Part shown: positions 15,201 to 24,459 of the stretch, in pieces
Position numbering within the stretch: position 1 is the first letter of the stretch
Layout: every line of letters begins with the position of its first letter
From: Mytilus galloprovincialis
Taxonomy: Eukaryota > Mollusca > Bivalvia > Mytilida > Mytilidae
DNA length: 64,000 nt
Reading direction: 5' to 3'
NCBI RefSeq assembly: GCF_965363235.1
Contig: NC_134839.1
Coordinates: 72,926,910-72,990,909 of the forward strand
Notes under the pieces: model-generated
Databases searched by the model: none
What the model was told of the DNA's origin: nothing
What the model saw: the letters and a program-made list of their open reading frames with translations, nothing else
Program-made: the position numbers and the translations under genes

Positions 15201-16052
15201 TGTATTTGTTTTCATTCTAAGTGAATTCAATTATGGATAATATAAAAAAAATAAAAGAAGAACTATGCACCAGAGATAAAATTACATATATGCAAACAAC
15301 TATATGCCTTTTAAAAATGAGGGAAATCCATACAGTAGTGTATAGAAAGCTATAAAAGATCCCAACCTGATCATATGTAATACAATTCAAATGAGAAAAC
15401 TAAGAGCTTGATTAAGAAACAAAAGAGTAAATAAAAAAATATGATAAAACAGAGAACAATGACAAACTCTAAATTACACGTTCATGAAAGACCTGTATAA
15501 AATGTAAAGAGGTAAATCATGTTAGTGAACAAATTAAATCTGGGGTTAATTTTTATAATTCTCTTTGCATTGTAGATCAGAAAAGTACTCAGCATATAGA
15601 ATATTCCTCTGAAATGTTAGCTTTTAGAATAAAGAAATACAACAGTTATTACATCTATATATATGTATTGAGTTTCTGTTGAATAATAATAAAGTAAAAT
15701 GTTTGAATTTCTACTGCCAACTGATTCTTGGAGTGAAGTAAAGCTAAAATAAGTTTGCTGTTCCACAAAATAAATAATCGAGTATGTTTGTAAAGGTAAA
15801 CTATAGGACAGGAGAATACTGATTTATTAGTGGTATGATCTTTGAATTGAGGGTCAGAATGCATTGGTATAACTACAGTAGGATAAGAAGAAGATGACTA
15901 GCAGGTTATTGAAATATAAAGATGACCGTTATTGCAGGTTTGACTATAAAATCCACTGTTAACTTTGATAACTCTATTGTCATTGTAGATCAAAGAATTC
16001 AGAGATTTTAGAGAATTACCCAACAGAACAGCATATACCTCTGAAATGTTAG
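155..16052 (+). CDS. Proprotein convertase-like (furin/kexin family) membrane serine protease, 3' part of gene
   Basis: Coding exons, spliced by GT-AG rules with matching phases, are 155-255, 830-930, 3257-3372, 6455-6572, 7925-8193, 10387-10476, 13274-13475 and 15989-16052; together they give about 352 residues. The order is the end of the S8 catalytic domain (VTTD, then NSAAAP with the active-site Ser, then GFGLLD), a P (Homo B) domain (WGENPNGYW), a TTDK-repeat stalk, a transmembrane helix and a short Lys-rich cytosolic tail. The family cleaves proproteins after dibasic sites in the secretory pathway. The catalytic Asp and His exons lie upstream of the window. No Cys-rich region is present, so the layout resembles PC7 or kexin more than furin. 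The residue before the catalytic Ser is Asn where furin has Thr. Family assignment is firm; orthology and activity are not. Confidence 0.9.
295..462. mobile_element. Short inverted-repeat element (MITE-like) in protease intron
   Basis: The left end AAACCTGCTTAAGAGAGCAC is matched in inverted form at the right end (GTGGTCTCTTAAAACAGGTTT, 20 bases shown in part). The inside is also rich in CTGTATTAA and GAGACCAC pieces. About 168 bp, no coding capacity. It looks like a non-autonomous TIR element. Confidence 0.55.
463..829 (+). other. Intron sequence, nothing recognised
   Basis: This is the rest of the intron between the first two protease exons. It is AT-rich with no coding or repeat structure that I can support. 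Confidence 0.5.
830..930 (+). CDS. Protease exon with active-site serine (NSAAAP)
   Basis: The exon encodes VTTDVGNKFTEY, then FNQNSAAAPMVSG, then AVALALSA. The furin counterpart is VTTD, then GTSASAP. The Ser is kept, while the preceding Thr is Asn. Acceptor TGTGTAG and donor GTAAGT are good. The exon ends in phase 2 (AA), and the first T of the next exon completes Asn. Confidence 0.9.
931..2007 (+). other. Intron sequence with small inverted repeat
   Basis: This is the first part of the intron after the active-site exon. AATACTATGTT (around 1270) pairs with AACATAGTATC (around 1303), and GCGCC and GTGCC words recur around 1230-1330, suggesting a small decayed repeat. A TA run lies near 1655-1670. 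No exon is supported. Confidence 0.4.
2008..2230 (+). repeat. tRNA-derived SINE (decayed), copy 1
   Basis: TGGCCAAGGGGT at 2018-2029 resembles a pol III A box. AGTTGTAACCC near 2080-2090 resembles a degenerate B box. Downstream, GAAGGTTGGCTGTTTTTCTC and GATTTCCTCCACC form a central domain also found in the SINE at 46915. It lies in sense orientation in a protease intron. Confidence 0.6.
2231..3256 (+). other. Intron sequence, no supported feature
   Basis: AT-rich intron without a recognised repeat or exon. The open frame at 2838-3032 has no splice sites or similarity that I recognise. Confidence 0.4.
3257..3372 (+). CDS. Protease exon: C-terminal part of catalytic domain
   Basis: The exon encodes NPNLSYRDVMHLLVNTS and continues to FKKNAANLS, matching the furin stretch NLTWRD followed by HLVVQTS. 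It follows a TTTTTCAG acceptor and ends before GTATAT. Confidence 0.88.
4091..6123. mobile_element. Tandem-repeat element with TTTATACGACCGCA termini
   Basis: The left end TTTATACGACCGCAAAA (4091) is inverted at the right end (CTCTGCGGTCGTATAAA, to 6097), followed by GCCCTGCGGAGCATCTGG that belongs to the same family. Inside are four degenerate copies of a unit of about 165-190 bp (around 4165-4800, core GGTTTATGACCACAAAAGG), then units of about 120-300 bp with TTCTTTGATATGC (4800-5300), then a satellite of about 30 bp (5320-5550). A second partial copy is at 11800. No transposase is visible. The layout recalls non-autonomous bivalve elements with internal tandem cores such as Pearl, but I cannot confirm that. 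Confidence 0.65.
5320..5552. repeat. About 30-bp satellite array (TTGCACAGTATTGTGCAATAG)
   Basis: About seven copies of a unit containing AATAGCAAGAAATTTTCAAT and TGCACAGTATTG. Each unit holds a short palindrome, TTGCACA-GTAT-TGTGCAA. The same array occurs at 11955-12245. Open frames across these arrays are artefacts of periodicity. Confidence 0.85.
6455..6572 (+). CDS. Protease exon: GFGLLD and link to P domain
   Basis: The exon encodes SSYFGFGLLDIGALVQRS, then QVWKNVPARKSCNAD, matching the furin motif YGYGLLDAGAMV and the start of the P domain with its conserved Cys. The acceptor follows a T-tract ending in TAG, and the donor is GTATGT. Confidence 0.88.
6573..7796 (+). other. Intron sequence, little recognised
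   Basis: AT-rich intron between the GFGLLD exon and the P-domain exon. CTTCACGTCCATCGTCTGC near 7258-7276 looks like a fragment of a common dispersed repeat. Nothing else is supported. Confidence 0.4.
7797..7915 (+). repeat. Three-copy minisatellite of about 45 bp
   Basis: The words GTAATAGTAATATGAAGGGG and AGATAACC or AGACAACCTTACTGG recur three times just upstream of the P-domain exon. Non-coding intron repeat. Confidence 0.75.
7925..8193 (+). CDS. Protease exon: P domain core
   Basis: The exon encodes about 90 residues including VEVTLKVNHQ, WVLISPHGTESTILPGR and VQMWGENPNGYWRLE. These match the P domain landmarks LVSPMGTRS and SWDEDPSGEW of furin. In this family the P domain is needed for folding of the catalytic domain. 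Acceptor TTTTTCAG, donor GTATGT. Confidence 0.9.
8592..8751. repeat. Inverted repeat CTACAAAAGGGTGTC, 160 bp apart end to end
   Basis: CTACAAAAGGGTGTCTCAGA at 8594 is mirrored by TTTGGGACACCCTTTTGTAG at 8730-8749. This is a compact MITE-like hairpin inside the outer element. An open frame of 75 codons covers it but resembles nothing I know. Confidence 0.5.
8929..9655. mobile_element. Nested 0.73-kb MITE with TATGTTCCAGACC termini
   Basis: The left end TGTTCCAGACCGTATGAGTA, then TTTGGACCGTAC, pairs with the right end (reverse complement TATGTTCCAGACCATATGAG, then TATTTGGACAGTATAC). The subterminal regions are rich in further GGACCGTA and TACGGTC repeats. The interior is AT-rich with no coding sequence. 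Confidence 0.7.
10387..10476 (+). CDS. Protease exon: end of P domain
   Basis: The exon encodes GVTVEFISLKIHGFDCS, then LSDLRCLEPAVQ, the last beta strands of the P domain plus two Cys not expected from furin. Acceptor TTTTCCAG, donor GTAATA. The phase (one base carried over) matches both neighbours. Confidence 0.8.
10657..10850 (+). repeat. Dispersed short repeat family S1, copy 1
   Basis: The core GATGTGGTGCGAGTGCCAAT, followed by GAGACAACTCTCCAT, GGAGCCTTGGCTCACACCGA and AAAGGGCCCCAAAA, is one I recognise from many mussel sequences. A reverse copy lies at 49024-49140 and a related family (S2) at 25581. It looks like a SINE-like or other non-autonomous element; its class is unknown to me. 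Confidence 0.65.
10851..11799 (+). other. Intron sequence, no supported feature
   Basis: AT-rich intron after the last P-domain exon. The small open frame at 11151-11339 has no support. Confidence 0.4.
11800..12742. mobile_element. 5'-truncated copy of the TTTATACGACCGCA tandem-repeat element
   Basis: It starts abruptly at about 11805 inside the TTCTTTGATAT unit, then carries the 30-bp satellite (11955-12245), more TTGGGGTTCT units, and the same right end CTCTGCGGTCGTATA followed by GCCCTGCGGAGCATCTGG as the copy at 4091-6123. The left TIR is missing. Confidence 0.7.
13274..13475 (+). CDS. Protease exon: stalk, transmembrane helix and start of cytosolic tail
   Basis: The exon encodes a short Pro-rich segment, three TTDK repeats followed by DKP repeats, a hydrophobic run of about 23 residues (YAVIIIVVVAVIFVVLIVIL and on), then five Lys and LCFKERLR. 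This is a single-pass type I membrane anchor with a stop-transfer basic cluster. The stalk is built from repeated 12-bp units. Acceptor TTTTGCAG, donor GTATGT, ending in phase 2. Confidence 0.85.
13960..15110 (+). repeat. Degenerate tandem repeat downstream of the transmembrane exon
   Basis: Units with TGCTTGAAGATATTGATTTG, then GATATTTGGTATGTAGTTTT and ATCATGACAAGTTACAGATC, recur about every 150-250 bp (for example near 14020, 14175, 14300, 14635, 14800 and 14960). TCTGTCTGTC runs occur at 13970 and 14570. This is typical dispersed bivalve repeat DNA. Open frames in it are not genes. Confidence 0.7.
15576..15612 (+). pseudogene. Degenerate duplicate, or alternative form, of the protease terminal exon
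   Basis: The region 15545-15635 resembles 15957-16080: both have TTGCATTGTAG- or GTCATTGTAG-type acceptors followed by ATCA, both share CATATA and CCTCTGAAATGTTAG, and this one lacks about 28 bp. In the frame from the TM exon it would read RSEKYSAYRIFL and stop. It could be an alternative last exon (AATAAA at 15628) or a decayed copy. Confidence 0.45.
15989..16052 (+). CDS. Protease terminal exon: cytosolic tail and stop
   Basis: Splicing from the donor at 13475 (AG) onto this acceptor (CATTGTAG) gives RSKNSEILENYPTEQHIPL, then KC and TAG. The phase fits and no other good acceptor continues the frame except the decayed copy at 15576. A possible poly(A) signal AATAAA is at 16408. The call rests on splice phase only, not on homology. 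Confidence 0.55.
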
Positions 16053-17579
16053 TGTTATAAAGAATGACAATAGTATGTCTATATCTATAGATACATAAAG
16101 AACCTCTAGATGATTATGGCGATTTAGGCCAACTGTCATTCTTACAGAGGTGTCTGGTTGTTATGAAAAAACGATATTGTAAGCAGTACATATATACAAT
16201 ATATATATATTTAAGGTTGTTTTTATTTTAAATACTAAGCAGGGTGTACCAATCATGAAAAAAGTAATAACTTACTTAAAATAGAAGTGTTTTCTGATTG
16301 AAGATGACCTTATGACAATTTACCATGTGTTCAGATAAAGTATGTTCTTGCTACAAAAAAGCCCTGGTGTTGTAAATGTCTCAATGTTAAACTGCCATTT
16401 AAAAATCAATAAATTGGTCCCTAGGAATTAAATGCAAACTATACAGGGACATCAAGCAAGTCTCAATTATATAAATTAATGCCTATATCCCAGCTTGTAG
16501 TTATGGTTTAGGCTCCTTATAAACCAAAAAGTCAGCCTTCTAGTGACTTAAATGACTCACATATGGATTTTATAATTGGCATAATTTATGCAGAATCCTA
16601 TGTAATTTGAAAAATTTACATTTTAAAATATGATAAAATCTTTATTTGCAATCCCACCTACTACGTACATATTGCTAGAATATAGTCATGTATGAATAAA
16701 AATTGGAAATTACAAAAAAAATATCCAGTAAATAGTTCGACAGTGTTTAAAAAGCAAAAAATCCATTTTATAGATGGTGAACTGTAGAAAATTCTATCAT
16801 TTACCTGGAAAGTAACAATATGGTCCCATTATTTTTTAACATTTTATGTGTAGAACAGCAAGAATTATTTGCAAATAAATTTATGTTACAAATGTTTTGT
16901 GCTATGCTTATCTAGTCAGCAAAATATCTAAGGATCTGATAGAGACATTGAAACATATATAACAACTAGCTAAATATTTAACCAAAGTCCATATTTTCTC
17001 ATACTTCCTATTTTGAGCTATGTTGATTAGAATAGGCCCCTTCTCAATTAGTTTGGCCATATTAAAAAGTGGTAGAATTTCATAATGGAGGTAAAATTGG
17101 TCTGAAAAATATGTGAAAACATCATTAAAACAAAGTAGATGCTGGGAAACATACATAGATTTCCCATAATCTCATGCTATTTTCACCTATTTAAAAAACA
17201 ATCACACGTTCAATATGGCCAAAATAACCGTGAAGTGGCCTATTTTTCTGAAAAGAGGCACATATTTCATATGTGGTATTAGGGAACATATATTTATTCT
17301 AGTGAGCTTCCTCCAGGCCTTGGAGGATGCTCCGAGCATTTTAGAGAAGCTAATATCGTTAATACACCATTACATTCCCATTAATGTCAATCAATTATAA
17401 AAGTTATAGTTAAGAGCTTGTATGAGCTTTCTGTAAGCCTTTTGTACGCCTGTAATAATAAAGTTTTACTATGTTGCCCTAGAAAATTAGTTAATTGACA
17501 CAAAAATAGATATATCAAAACTTGAGGTTAAACAGTTTAGGGACATTTCATCAACATGAGAACGAAAAGCTCTAAATAA

Positions 17580-17884
17580 ATGACTAAAACATATTTATAT
17601 AAAGCCGATCAAAATAACACAACAGTGGTGGTAAATAAAATCGATTACTTCAAAACAGAAACAAGTCACCTTTACTGGATCTAATTCTAAAACCATTATT
17701 GAAGGGTCATCACTTTTACATTCAAGATACAAAAGACTTCATTTATAAAATAGAGTCGCACAAGGTCAAGAAAGAGTGCATTCTTTTTGCCTCTGATGTA
17801 ACAGTTATCAATGCATTTTCATCAGTTGACAAACAAGAATATACTTTAAAAATGTCAAATAAACAGAATAAACGGCGTTTGTAA
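17580..17884 (+). pseudogene. Second, inverted copy of the Penelope-like RT fragment
   Basis: The plus strand repeats parts of the right arm: AACACAACAGTGGTGGTAAA with TCGATTACTTCAAAACAGAA (the NTTVVVNKIDY segment), then FYIQDTKDFIYKIESHKVKK and ILFASDVT. The LPKI-RPII stretch has been lost between them, at about 17680. It shows that the foldback arose from two unequal copies joined tail to tail. Confidence 0.6.
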
Positions 17885-18115
17885 AGTTATATACATAATT
17901 TAATATATTTTTAATAGGACAGACAGATGTAAATATGCATGTCGGAGAAAAAATACCACCAATAGGCGCTTCTATAATTTGTTTGTATAACTGTCCATTA
18001 AATTCAAGTTCATTGTTTCTTAACTTTACAAATGCCGTTTATTCTGTTTGTTTGAAATTTTTGAAGCATATTCTTGTTTGTCAACTGATGAAAATGCATT
18101 GATAAATGTTTCTTC

Positions 18116-18681
18116 TTAGTTATCAATCTTCATATTCATGTACATCGACGTTATATCATAGGCAATAAGAATGCATTCTTTCTTGACCTTGTGCGACTCT
18201 ATTTTATAAATGAAGTCTTTCTTATCTTGAATGTAAAAGTGATGACTCTTCAATAATGGTTTTAGAATTAGATCCAGTAATCTGTCAATGCGTCTCGTGG
18301 TAGAGTTACACTTATGGATGATTGGTCGATAAGAAATGTTTATGTTGCTAACTATTTCACCAGTTCGAAATGCCTCATTAATTATTTCTAGATTGATTTT
18401 ATAAATTTTCGGAAGAAGGTATATGTGTCCATGTTTTGATTTGTTATCATTCTTCAAAAAATTATAAGTTTATGAATCTATTTCTTTTTTCCTATATAGT
18501 TTTCAACAATATCTTTTATAGATTTGAAAACAATGTTAATATTTATTTTCATGTAATGATAACTGTTAAGGTGACTTGTTTCTGTTTTGATGTAATCGAT
18601 TTTATTTACAACCACTGTTGTGTTATTTTTATCGGCTTTATATAAATATGTTTTAGTTATATTACAGCTTTTCGATCTCAT
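18116..18681 (-). pseudogene. Penelope-like reverse transcriptase fragment
   Basis: Reading the minus strand, 18681 to 18478 gives KADKNNTTVVVNKIDYIK, which matches the KADKGN-type motif upstream of the Penelope RT fingers. A shifted frame, 18457 to 18116, gives YLLPKIYK, RPII, LDLILKPLL, DFIYKIES and YDITSMYMNM, the LPKIHK, RPI and DV(T)SLYTNI landmarks of Penelope RT. The catalytic YADD part and the GIY-YIG endonuclease are absent, and a frameshift separates the two parts. It cannot encode an active enzyme. Confidence 0.72.
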
Positions 18682-20869
18682 GTTGATGAAATGTTCCTAA
18701 ACTGTTTAACCTCCAGTTTTGATGTATCTATTTTTGTGTCAATTAACTAGTTTTCTAGGGCAACATAGTAAAACTTTATTATAACAGGCGTACAAAAGGC
18801 TCACTAAAAGCTTATACCAGCTCTTAACTATAAATTTTTCTATATGATTGACATTAATGGGAGTGTAATGGTGTATTAACGATATTAGCTTCTCTAAAAT
18901 GCTCGGAGCATCCTCCAAGCATGCCTGGAGGAAGCTCACTAGAATAAATATATGTTCCCTTACCTGAGATCAGGAAATTACCCAACTGTGCACCATATTC
19001 TTTTGGAACCTTGGCTTAATAATTAAGGAAAAATATACTACCGGTAGTATATAAACACAAAGTTTGCCTGTTGTATGTTTGTTACTTTAGTCCATGTAGT
19101 TCTTTGATATTTTGAAAACCCACAGTTTTTTTTTATTATATGTATTGACTGATTACATTTTGTTTTTACAGTGTTGTCGTTTTTAACATAATTTACTCAA
19201 TGTTTAAAAAAAACATTGAAAATGTACTTTCTAACCTAATTATACTAGAGCTTATTTGTTGTTATGTATATATGCCAAGTTTTAATGTCATCATTGTCTT
19301 ATACACATGTATATTGATTGACATATGAACCATCAACTGACAAGAAGATTCCTTAAGTTATTTGACAGAAAATGTCATTCAAACTAGTAAAGTAGTTGGC
19401 TAATCTGCAGACAGGAAAATGAACATGTAGTGGGGTTTAACTAGTCTTTCTTGTTTAAATCTCAAGCCTCAAACTGATAACCAAATGATTATTTAATATG
19501 TTGTGGTACTGGTAATCTTGTTCAGAGAATAACTGAGGAACATAACATTAAATAGGGTTATAGTAATGCCAGAATGAATTGTGAATTTGTCAAAATTGTG
19601 CTACATATATTGTATATATATCATTATCATGGTTTAGTGCAATAACTTTTTATGTCTTTTTTTTTAATTGCATTATTGAATTCCTTGCTAATAAAAGTCT
19701 ACCTCACATTTTCTTTTATAAATATATAAGGCTTAAGAAATCAAAAACTAGAAAAATAATTCAGATATAATTCTTATTTTTATTTGCTCTGTAGTTGTCA
19801 CTAATTGTTGTCATTGTCCTCTTTGGCTCTCTTTAAACATATACAATACTATTTGTTTTGCATGAATTATGCATTGTCTTCCCTAGATACCCCTTTTTAC
19901 GTTATGTTCAGTGATCCTTGTAACAAATATAGATGCTTTCAAAATAGATTTAAGAAAGAGATCTGCAGGTAACTGAAAACTTAAATATGAAAATTTTCAT
20001 TAAAAATTAAAAAATATTACTAAAAATTTATATTCCCAGAAAGTCTTACGTGTAATGTGATATGATTCTATTAAAACTATTTAAATTAACGATCATGTAT
20101 GCCCATTCTGTAGAATGAAGAATTGAATTATATTTATTTCTGATTATCTAAATACTAATTTTCTGTTTGTTGCCCATTTGCATCATTATATAAATCCAAT
20201 GATCAATGATAGGTAAAACAGGCGAGACATTACAGGATGGTTTAATATTTTCATGTAAACTTTTAACATGCAATCATGTAGCATGTTGTAGTTTATCCAG
20301 AATAACTTTGCTGTGGTTTAAGATATACCCTGGTTTAAGATAAATACACCTTTGAACTACTTATTTAGTGATTAATCATATTGAATTTTTACATATTTTG
20401 ATGATATACATATTTCATACAACTGATACAATTAGTTGAATTAGTTAATGAGTGAACAGTGCAGTTCTGTGTGTGAAATCTTTATCATTTATTGGTCTGT
20501 TAGTGCTTATGATATTAAATTTGTTTTATTATTTAGCTACTTTTATAATGTACTGTTATAGAAAGTGTTTAGTTTTAAATCTTGTTTGCTTAATTCCAGT
20601 TTTTATTCTGTTGATACATGTTACCTGAACATGCTGAATAATTGAGTTTGGATATCATGCATTTAGTTTATAAAAAATGCAAGATTCTGTACACGAGTCT
20701 GTTATTCTACATGTCCATTGTAACATAATCAATAACTTTATATGCATATGCTATTTCAGATTTAAAAATAAATTCACAGATATTTGTAGTGTTGTTTATT
20801 GCCTCTCCTTGTTATGGCTTCTTTTTGCTAAGTCATAATATAAGACAGCATGCTATGCAAGCAGATATT

Positions 20870-22905
20870 CGACTGGCAATGACCTTTTATACTGATCACT
20901 AAGCCATTTCTTTACAAGGTGGACAAAATTCAAAGAAAAAGGCAGGGGTTTCTTTAGAATAAACAACAGTATACTTAAAGAGCAAACATATATTGACCTC
21001 GTAAATATCTTAATCAAAAACTATAAAAACAAAATCACCAAACATTTAAAAAAACCACTCTGTTATATGTTTAAATCAGAGGTTAGAACTACAACTCTTA
21101 CTGACTGCAAACAAAAATCATCTGAAAAGTGCATCTCGGTACAACCGAATTTATACAATAAAACTGGGGAAAGGCAATTTCCCTAGTTTCACAGCCTCGT
21201 ACATTTTTTTTTATATTTTTCTGACATTGAAGTTGACCAAAAATTGTATATATTTATTCAACCCTAAGTCATCATCAAATTCGCAAAAATCACTCGGTTG
21301 GATTATATTTTTATCCTGAACCTTCAGGAAGTGTGAAATTGAACCGTATTTTATGACAAAAACAAGACTGTTATCGGTATTTATAAACCACAAAGAACAA
21401 AACTTAAACCTTAAGCAATGGCGATATGTTTTAAAACAGAACTAGAAGTGATTCCGGACGGTAATCAGATTCTGCCCCACATCTGCCACCCGTGGTGTTG
21501 CTCATTTAATTAAAAACCCGTTGATAGATAATTTGGCAGTTGCCATATATGAAAAATATGACAGGATTATGGTTAAGACAATTAGATAAATACGTTGTCA
21601 TCTGCGAAACAGATATTCCATAACGGTCAACCAACTCATAATGGCATCCTTCCAATTTTCAAAGGGATGTTTCAGTTTACCACTTTGCTGTACCAAGTCA
21701 GGAATATGACAGTTGTCCATTCGTTTGATGTGTTTTATCATTTGATTAGGGACTTTACGTTTTGAATTTTCCTTGGAGTTCAGCATTTTTGTGATTTAAC
21801 TTCTGAGCTCTTTTATAGTTGACACTTTAGCATCTACTCTCTATCAAGTCAATCATTATAGGAAAGGCAAACTTTGGAATATCGTATTTTATTGGAGATG
21901 TATACTCTGATCATACTCTGGAATATAATTTTCTTTCAGTAATAATTAACCTGTTCAGTTATGAGTATTTTCTCTTGATAAAAATGACATAGTTAGTGTT
22001 TTTGCATCTATCAAGTTCAATTTTATTTGAAATGCCCGTTGAAAATTTTGAAACTATACAGAAAATAAGGGAAAACGGTACTATTTATTCTGCCAGAGGC
22101 GACAATACATGTACTAACATTTTCTAAATTTACCACTTTTTATAATAAAAACCTGGATAAAACTGTAATGTGTGGTGTTAGAATTTTATTTTTTTGTTTT
22201 AAAAATTGAAGTCAAAAGTATCATGACCAACTTCCCAGAGCTTGTTTATGATATTGATGCCCACCGTCAGTCTACAACAAATTTATGAAATTAAGGTAGT
22301 GTTATCGATTAATTCTCTAGAAATAATCCAATAGGTTTCAAAATTTATATTGTAAATATTCACACTGCAGTTATTCATAGATGAATAAAAAAAAATAATT
22401 GTACCCTTACATCCAATCACACGTTTCTGTGTGTGTTACATTTTAACGTTGTGCTTCCGTTTTGTCGTTTGTTTTCTCTAATATTTGAGTGTGAATTCAC
22501 ATTACTATAAGACGTGTCACGGTACTTTTCTATCCCAAATTCATGTATTTGGTTTTGATGTTATATTTGTTATTCTCATCGGATTTTGTCTAATGTTTAT
22601 TCCGTTTCATTGTGTTACATTTTAATGTTGTGTCGTTGTTCTCTTATATTTAATGCGTTTCCCTCTGTTTTAGTTTGTTACCCCGATTTTGTTTTTTGTC
22701 CATCGATTTACGAGTTTTGAACAGCAGTATACTACTGTTGCCTTTATAGAGCTCCTAAGTTGCCTTCCTTCACCTTGGTACAGAAAAGGCCAACATTATG
22801 CTTGGACAATGTTATAGTACCGGTTTCCCTTTAAAGGCCTACAGGCAAAGATGGCATTTTTTTGGGGTTGATAACTTCAACGTTTTCGGTCCTTATATAT
22901 TCCTT
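20870..22905. repeat. Decayed dispersed-repeat sequence, no gene
   Basis: CGTTGTCATCTGCGAAACAG, then ATATTCCATAACGGTCAACC, at 21593-21633 resembles the repeat at 37238-37300 (ACATCTGTTAAATAGATATT). CGATTTACGAGTTTTGAACA, then GCAGTATACTACTGTTGCCT, at 22703-22742 is a repeat I recognise from mussel sequences. The frame at 21786-21598 (minus) is part of this repeat and is not recognised as a known protein. Confidence 0.5.
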
Positions 22906-22912
22906 GGCTTTC

Positions 22913-22957
22913 AGCGTTCCTGATGAAGATTAATCCAGGAAAGCGCGTTGAACGTAT
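22913..22957 (+). ncRNA. Hammerhead-ribozyme-like motif, divergent
   Basis: The flanking strands GCGTTC and GAACGT can form a six-pair stem I. Between them are the core words CTGATGA and GAAA, and a GTT at the cleavage position. Stem II (GAT/ATC) is offset and stem III is not clearly formed, so this is at best a relict or an atypical member. Confidence 0.35.
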
Positions 22958-23631
22958 GAAATGTATAACATCTTGTTTTCATATTTTTACTCATACATTA
23001 GTAAAATTTCTTTTTGGTACCTATACAAATAATATACATATTAAGAGACATCAACATGTACCTTTTCCTAAGGAATCTTGTCTAATCTACCTTTTGCTTT
23101 ATAATATAAGAATGGTATGCACGGTATATATCAACGAATTATATTTGTGCATGAAAAATGCCAATAGTTACTAAATAAAGGAATCAGAGAAATTAAAAAG
23201 ATAGAATCGTACATATATTAATGGAATCCAATCAGAAAAGTTTAGATTGCTTAGATGGAAATAATATCATCAATTTATCTGAATGTGAAATTAAATGACT
23301 TCTTCTGTTTTCTTGTGTTTGGCAAGTGTCTGAAGAACTCCAACTCATGAAATTAAGTAGAGGTACCTTTTTTAATGTTATCATATTTTACTGAAATCTG
23401 TAGAGGTGCACAGTTAATACCCATATGAATGCCGACAACTTGCTGAAAAATTCTACAAATATTTTGTAAATGAGAAACTCCCGAATATTTATCAGTTGTT
23501 CCTCTGTGTGACATGTTTCACCTTTTTTTTCACTATTAAAAAAAAATATGGCGCATGGTATCCCAAAGCAAAGTATGTTAAGTGTATGTTGCTAATTTTT
23601 GGTAATGGCTATTTTGCCGGTTCTTATTAAA

Positions 23632-24443
23632 GATATCTTAATTTAAGCTGGCAAAATATACTATTTCTATTAAAATGGCTATTTTGCCGATACCAGTATT
23701 ATAGTGAATTTGTTGTCAGCGCTGGAAAATTGGAAAATATATTATATTGTAGGCCTTAGGTAAGCGGTGGTCAAGTAAAACACTATTTAGTTTACACATA
23801 TGCAATTTGTGACTGTTATTTCAAATACAAGTTTTATAAATATTTCGATATGCGCGTCAATGATAAGTCTTATGTAGACGAAACGCGCGTCTGGCGTACA
23901 AAATTATAATCCTGGTACCTTTCATAACTATTTAATCTAAACATTTTTGAAGCTAAGCGATTGACTTTATTATATAATGTGTATAATGTTTTTTTCAAAT
24001 TTATGATGCAATGAGATTTTTTACTTTTTTTTTTTTATAACATACAGTTAAAAATATTGTATTCTTTTGCATACATGCAGCTATAGACTGATTGATTTCA
24101 GATTTTTTTTTACTACTTGTTAAAATATAATTTCATTGCAACAAATGGATGCTAAATATTTTTTTTTATTTTTTTCTTGTTATAAATCATCTTAAAAAAT
24201 ATTTACGCTTTGACTAATAAAACGAATATATGTGTTTCAAACATTGTTAGCTGTTTTCTTCTTTAACCACTGGTACATCAGTAATATTTGATTCTTTTAT
24301 GTTGACAGTGCACATTTTCATATGGTACTTTTCAAAAGCAAAGTTAATACTAAATTAAACTTAAAAAATAACCGTTTGCTGGTGCCGGTAAAATAGCCAA
24401 TTCTAGAAAAATAGGTTATTTTGACAGCTTGAATTAGGATATT
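23632..24443. mobile_element. Imperfect long inverted-repeat element, about 0.8 kb
   Basis: The stretch 23632-23697 (TTTAAGCTGGCAAAATA, then GGCTATTTTGCCGATACCAG) is the imperfect reverse complement of 24379-24443 (CTGGTGCCGGTAAAATAGCC, then TTGACAGCTTGAATTAGGAT). About 65 bp with several mismatches. The degenerate hammerhead at 23851 lies between the arms. No coding sequence. Confidence 0.5.
23851..23900 (+). ncRNA. Type I hammerhead ribozyme, core-mutated
   Basis: The elements are in order: stem I GCGTCA/TGGCGT, stem II GTC/GAC around the loop TTATGTA, GAAA, and stem III CGC/GCG followed by TC. The CTGANGA core reads ATGATAA, so two invariant positions are lost, including the G that acts in catalysis. 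The downstream flank (AAATTATAATCCTGGTACC) is one I recognise from mussel repeats with this motif. Probably inactive. Confidence 0.65.
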
Positions 24444-24459
24444 TAAATCAACTCCGGCA

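Larger units (their letters stand above)
17282..18959. mobile_element. Palindromic Penelope-like element remnant
   Basis: The ends are mirror images: GGGAACATATATTTATTCTA, then GTGAGCTTCCTCCAGG, at 17282 is repeated inverted up to 18959. The similarity continues inward (TTGCCCTAGAAAA, GAGTCGCACAAGGTCAAG) to near 17900 and 18050, so most of the 1.68 kb folds back on itself. The right arm carries an RT-like coding remnant on the minus strand; the left arm carries a shorter, rearranged copy on the plus strand. The duplicated locus near 54700 lacks it, so it is a discrete insertion. Confidence 0.75.
16288..20860 (+). repeat. Segmental duplication, copy A, first block
   Basis: From GTGTTTTCTGATTG at 16288 the sequence matches 52417 onward in the same orientation. 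Examples are TTATGTGTAGAACAG (16846 and 52970), GTGGCCTATTTTTC (17235 and 54659) and an almost colinear match from 18960-20860 to 54700-56680. The Penelope-like insertion at 17282-18959 is absent from the second copy. Confidence 0.88.
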
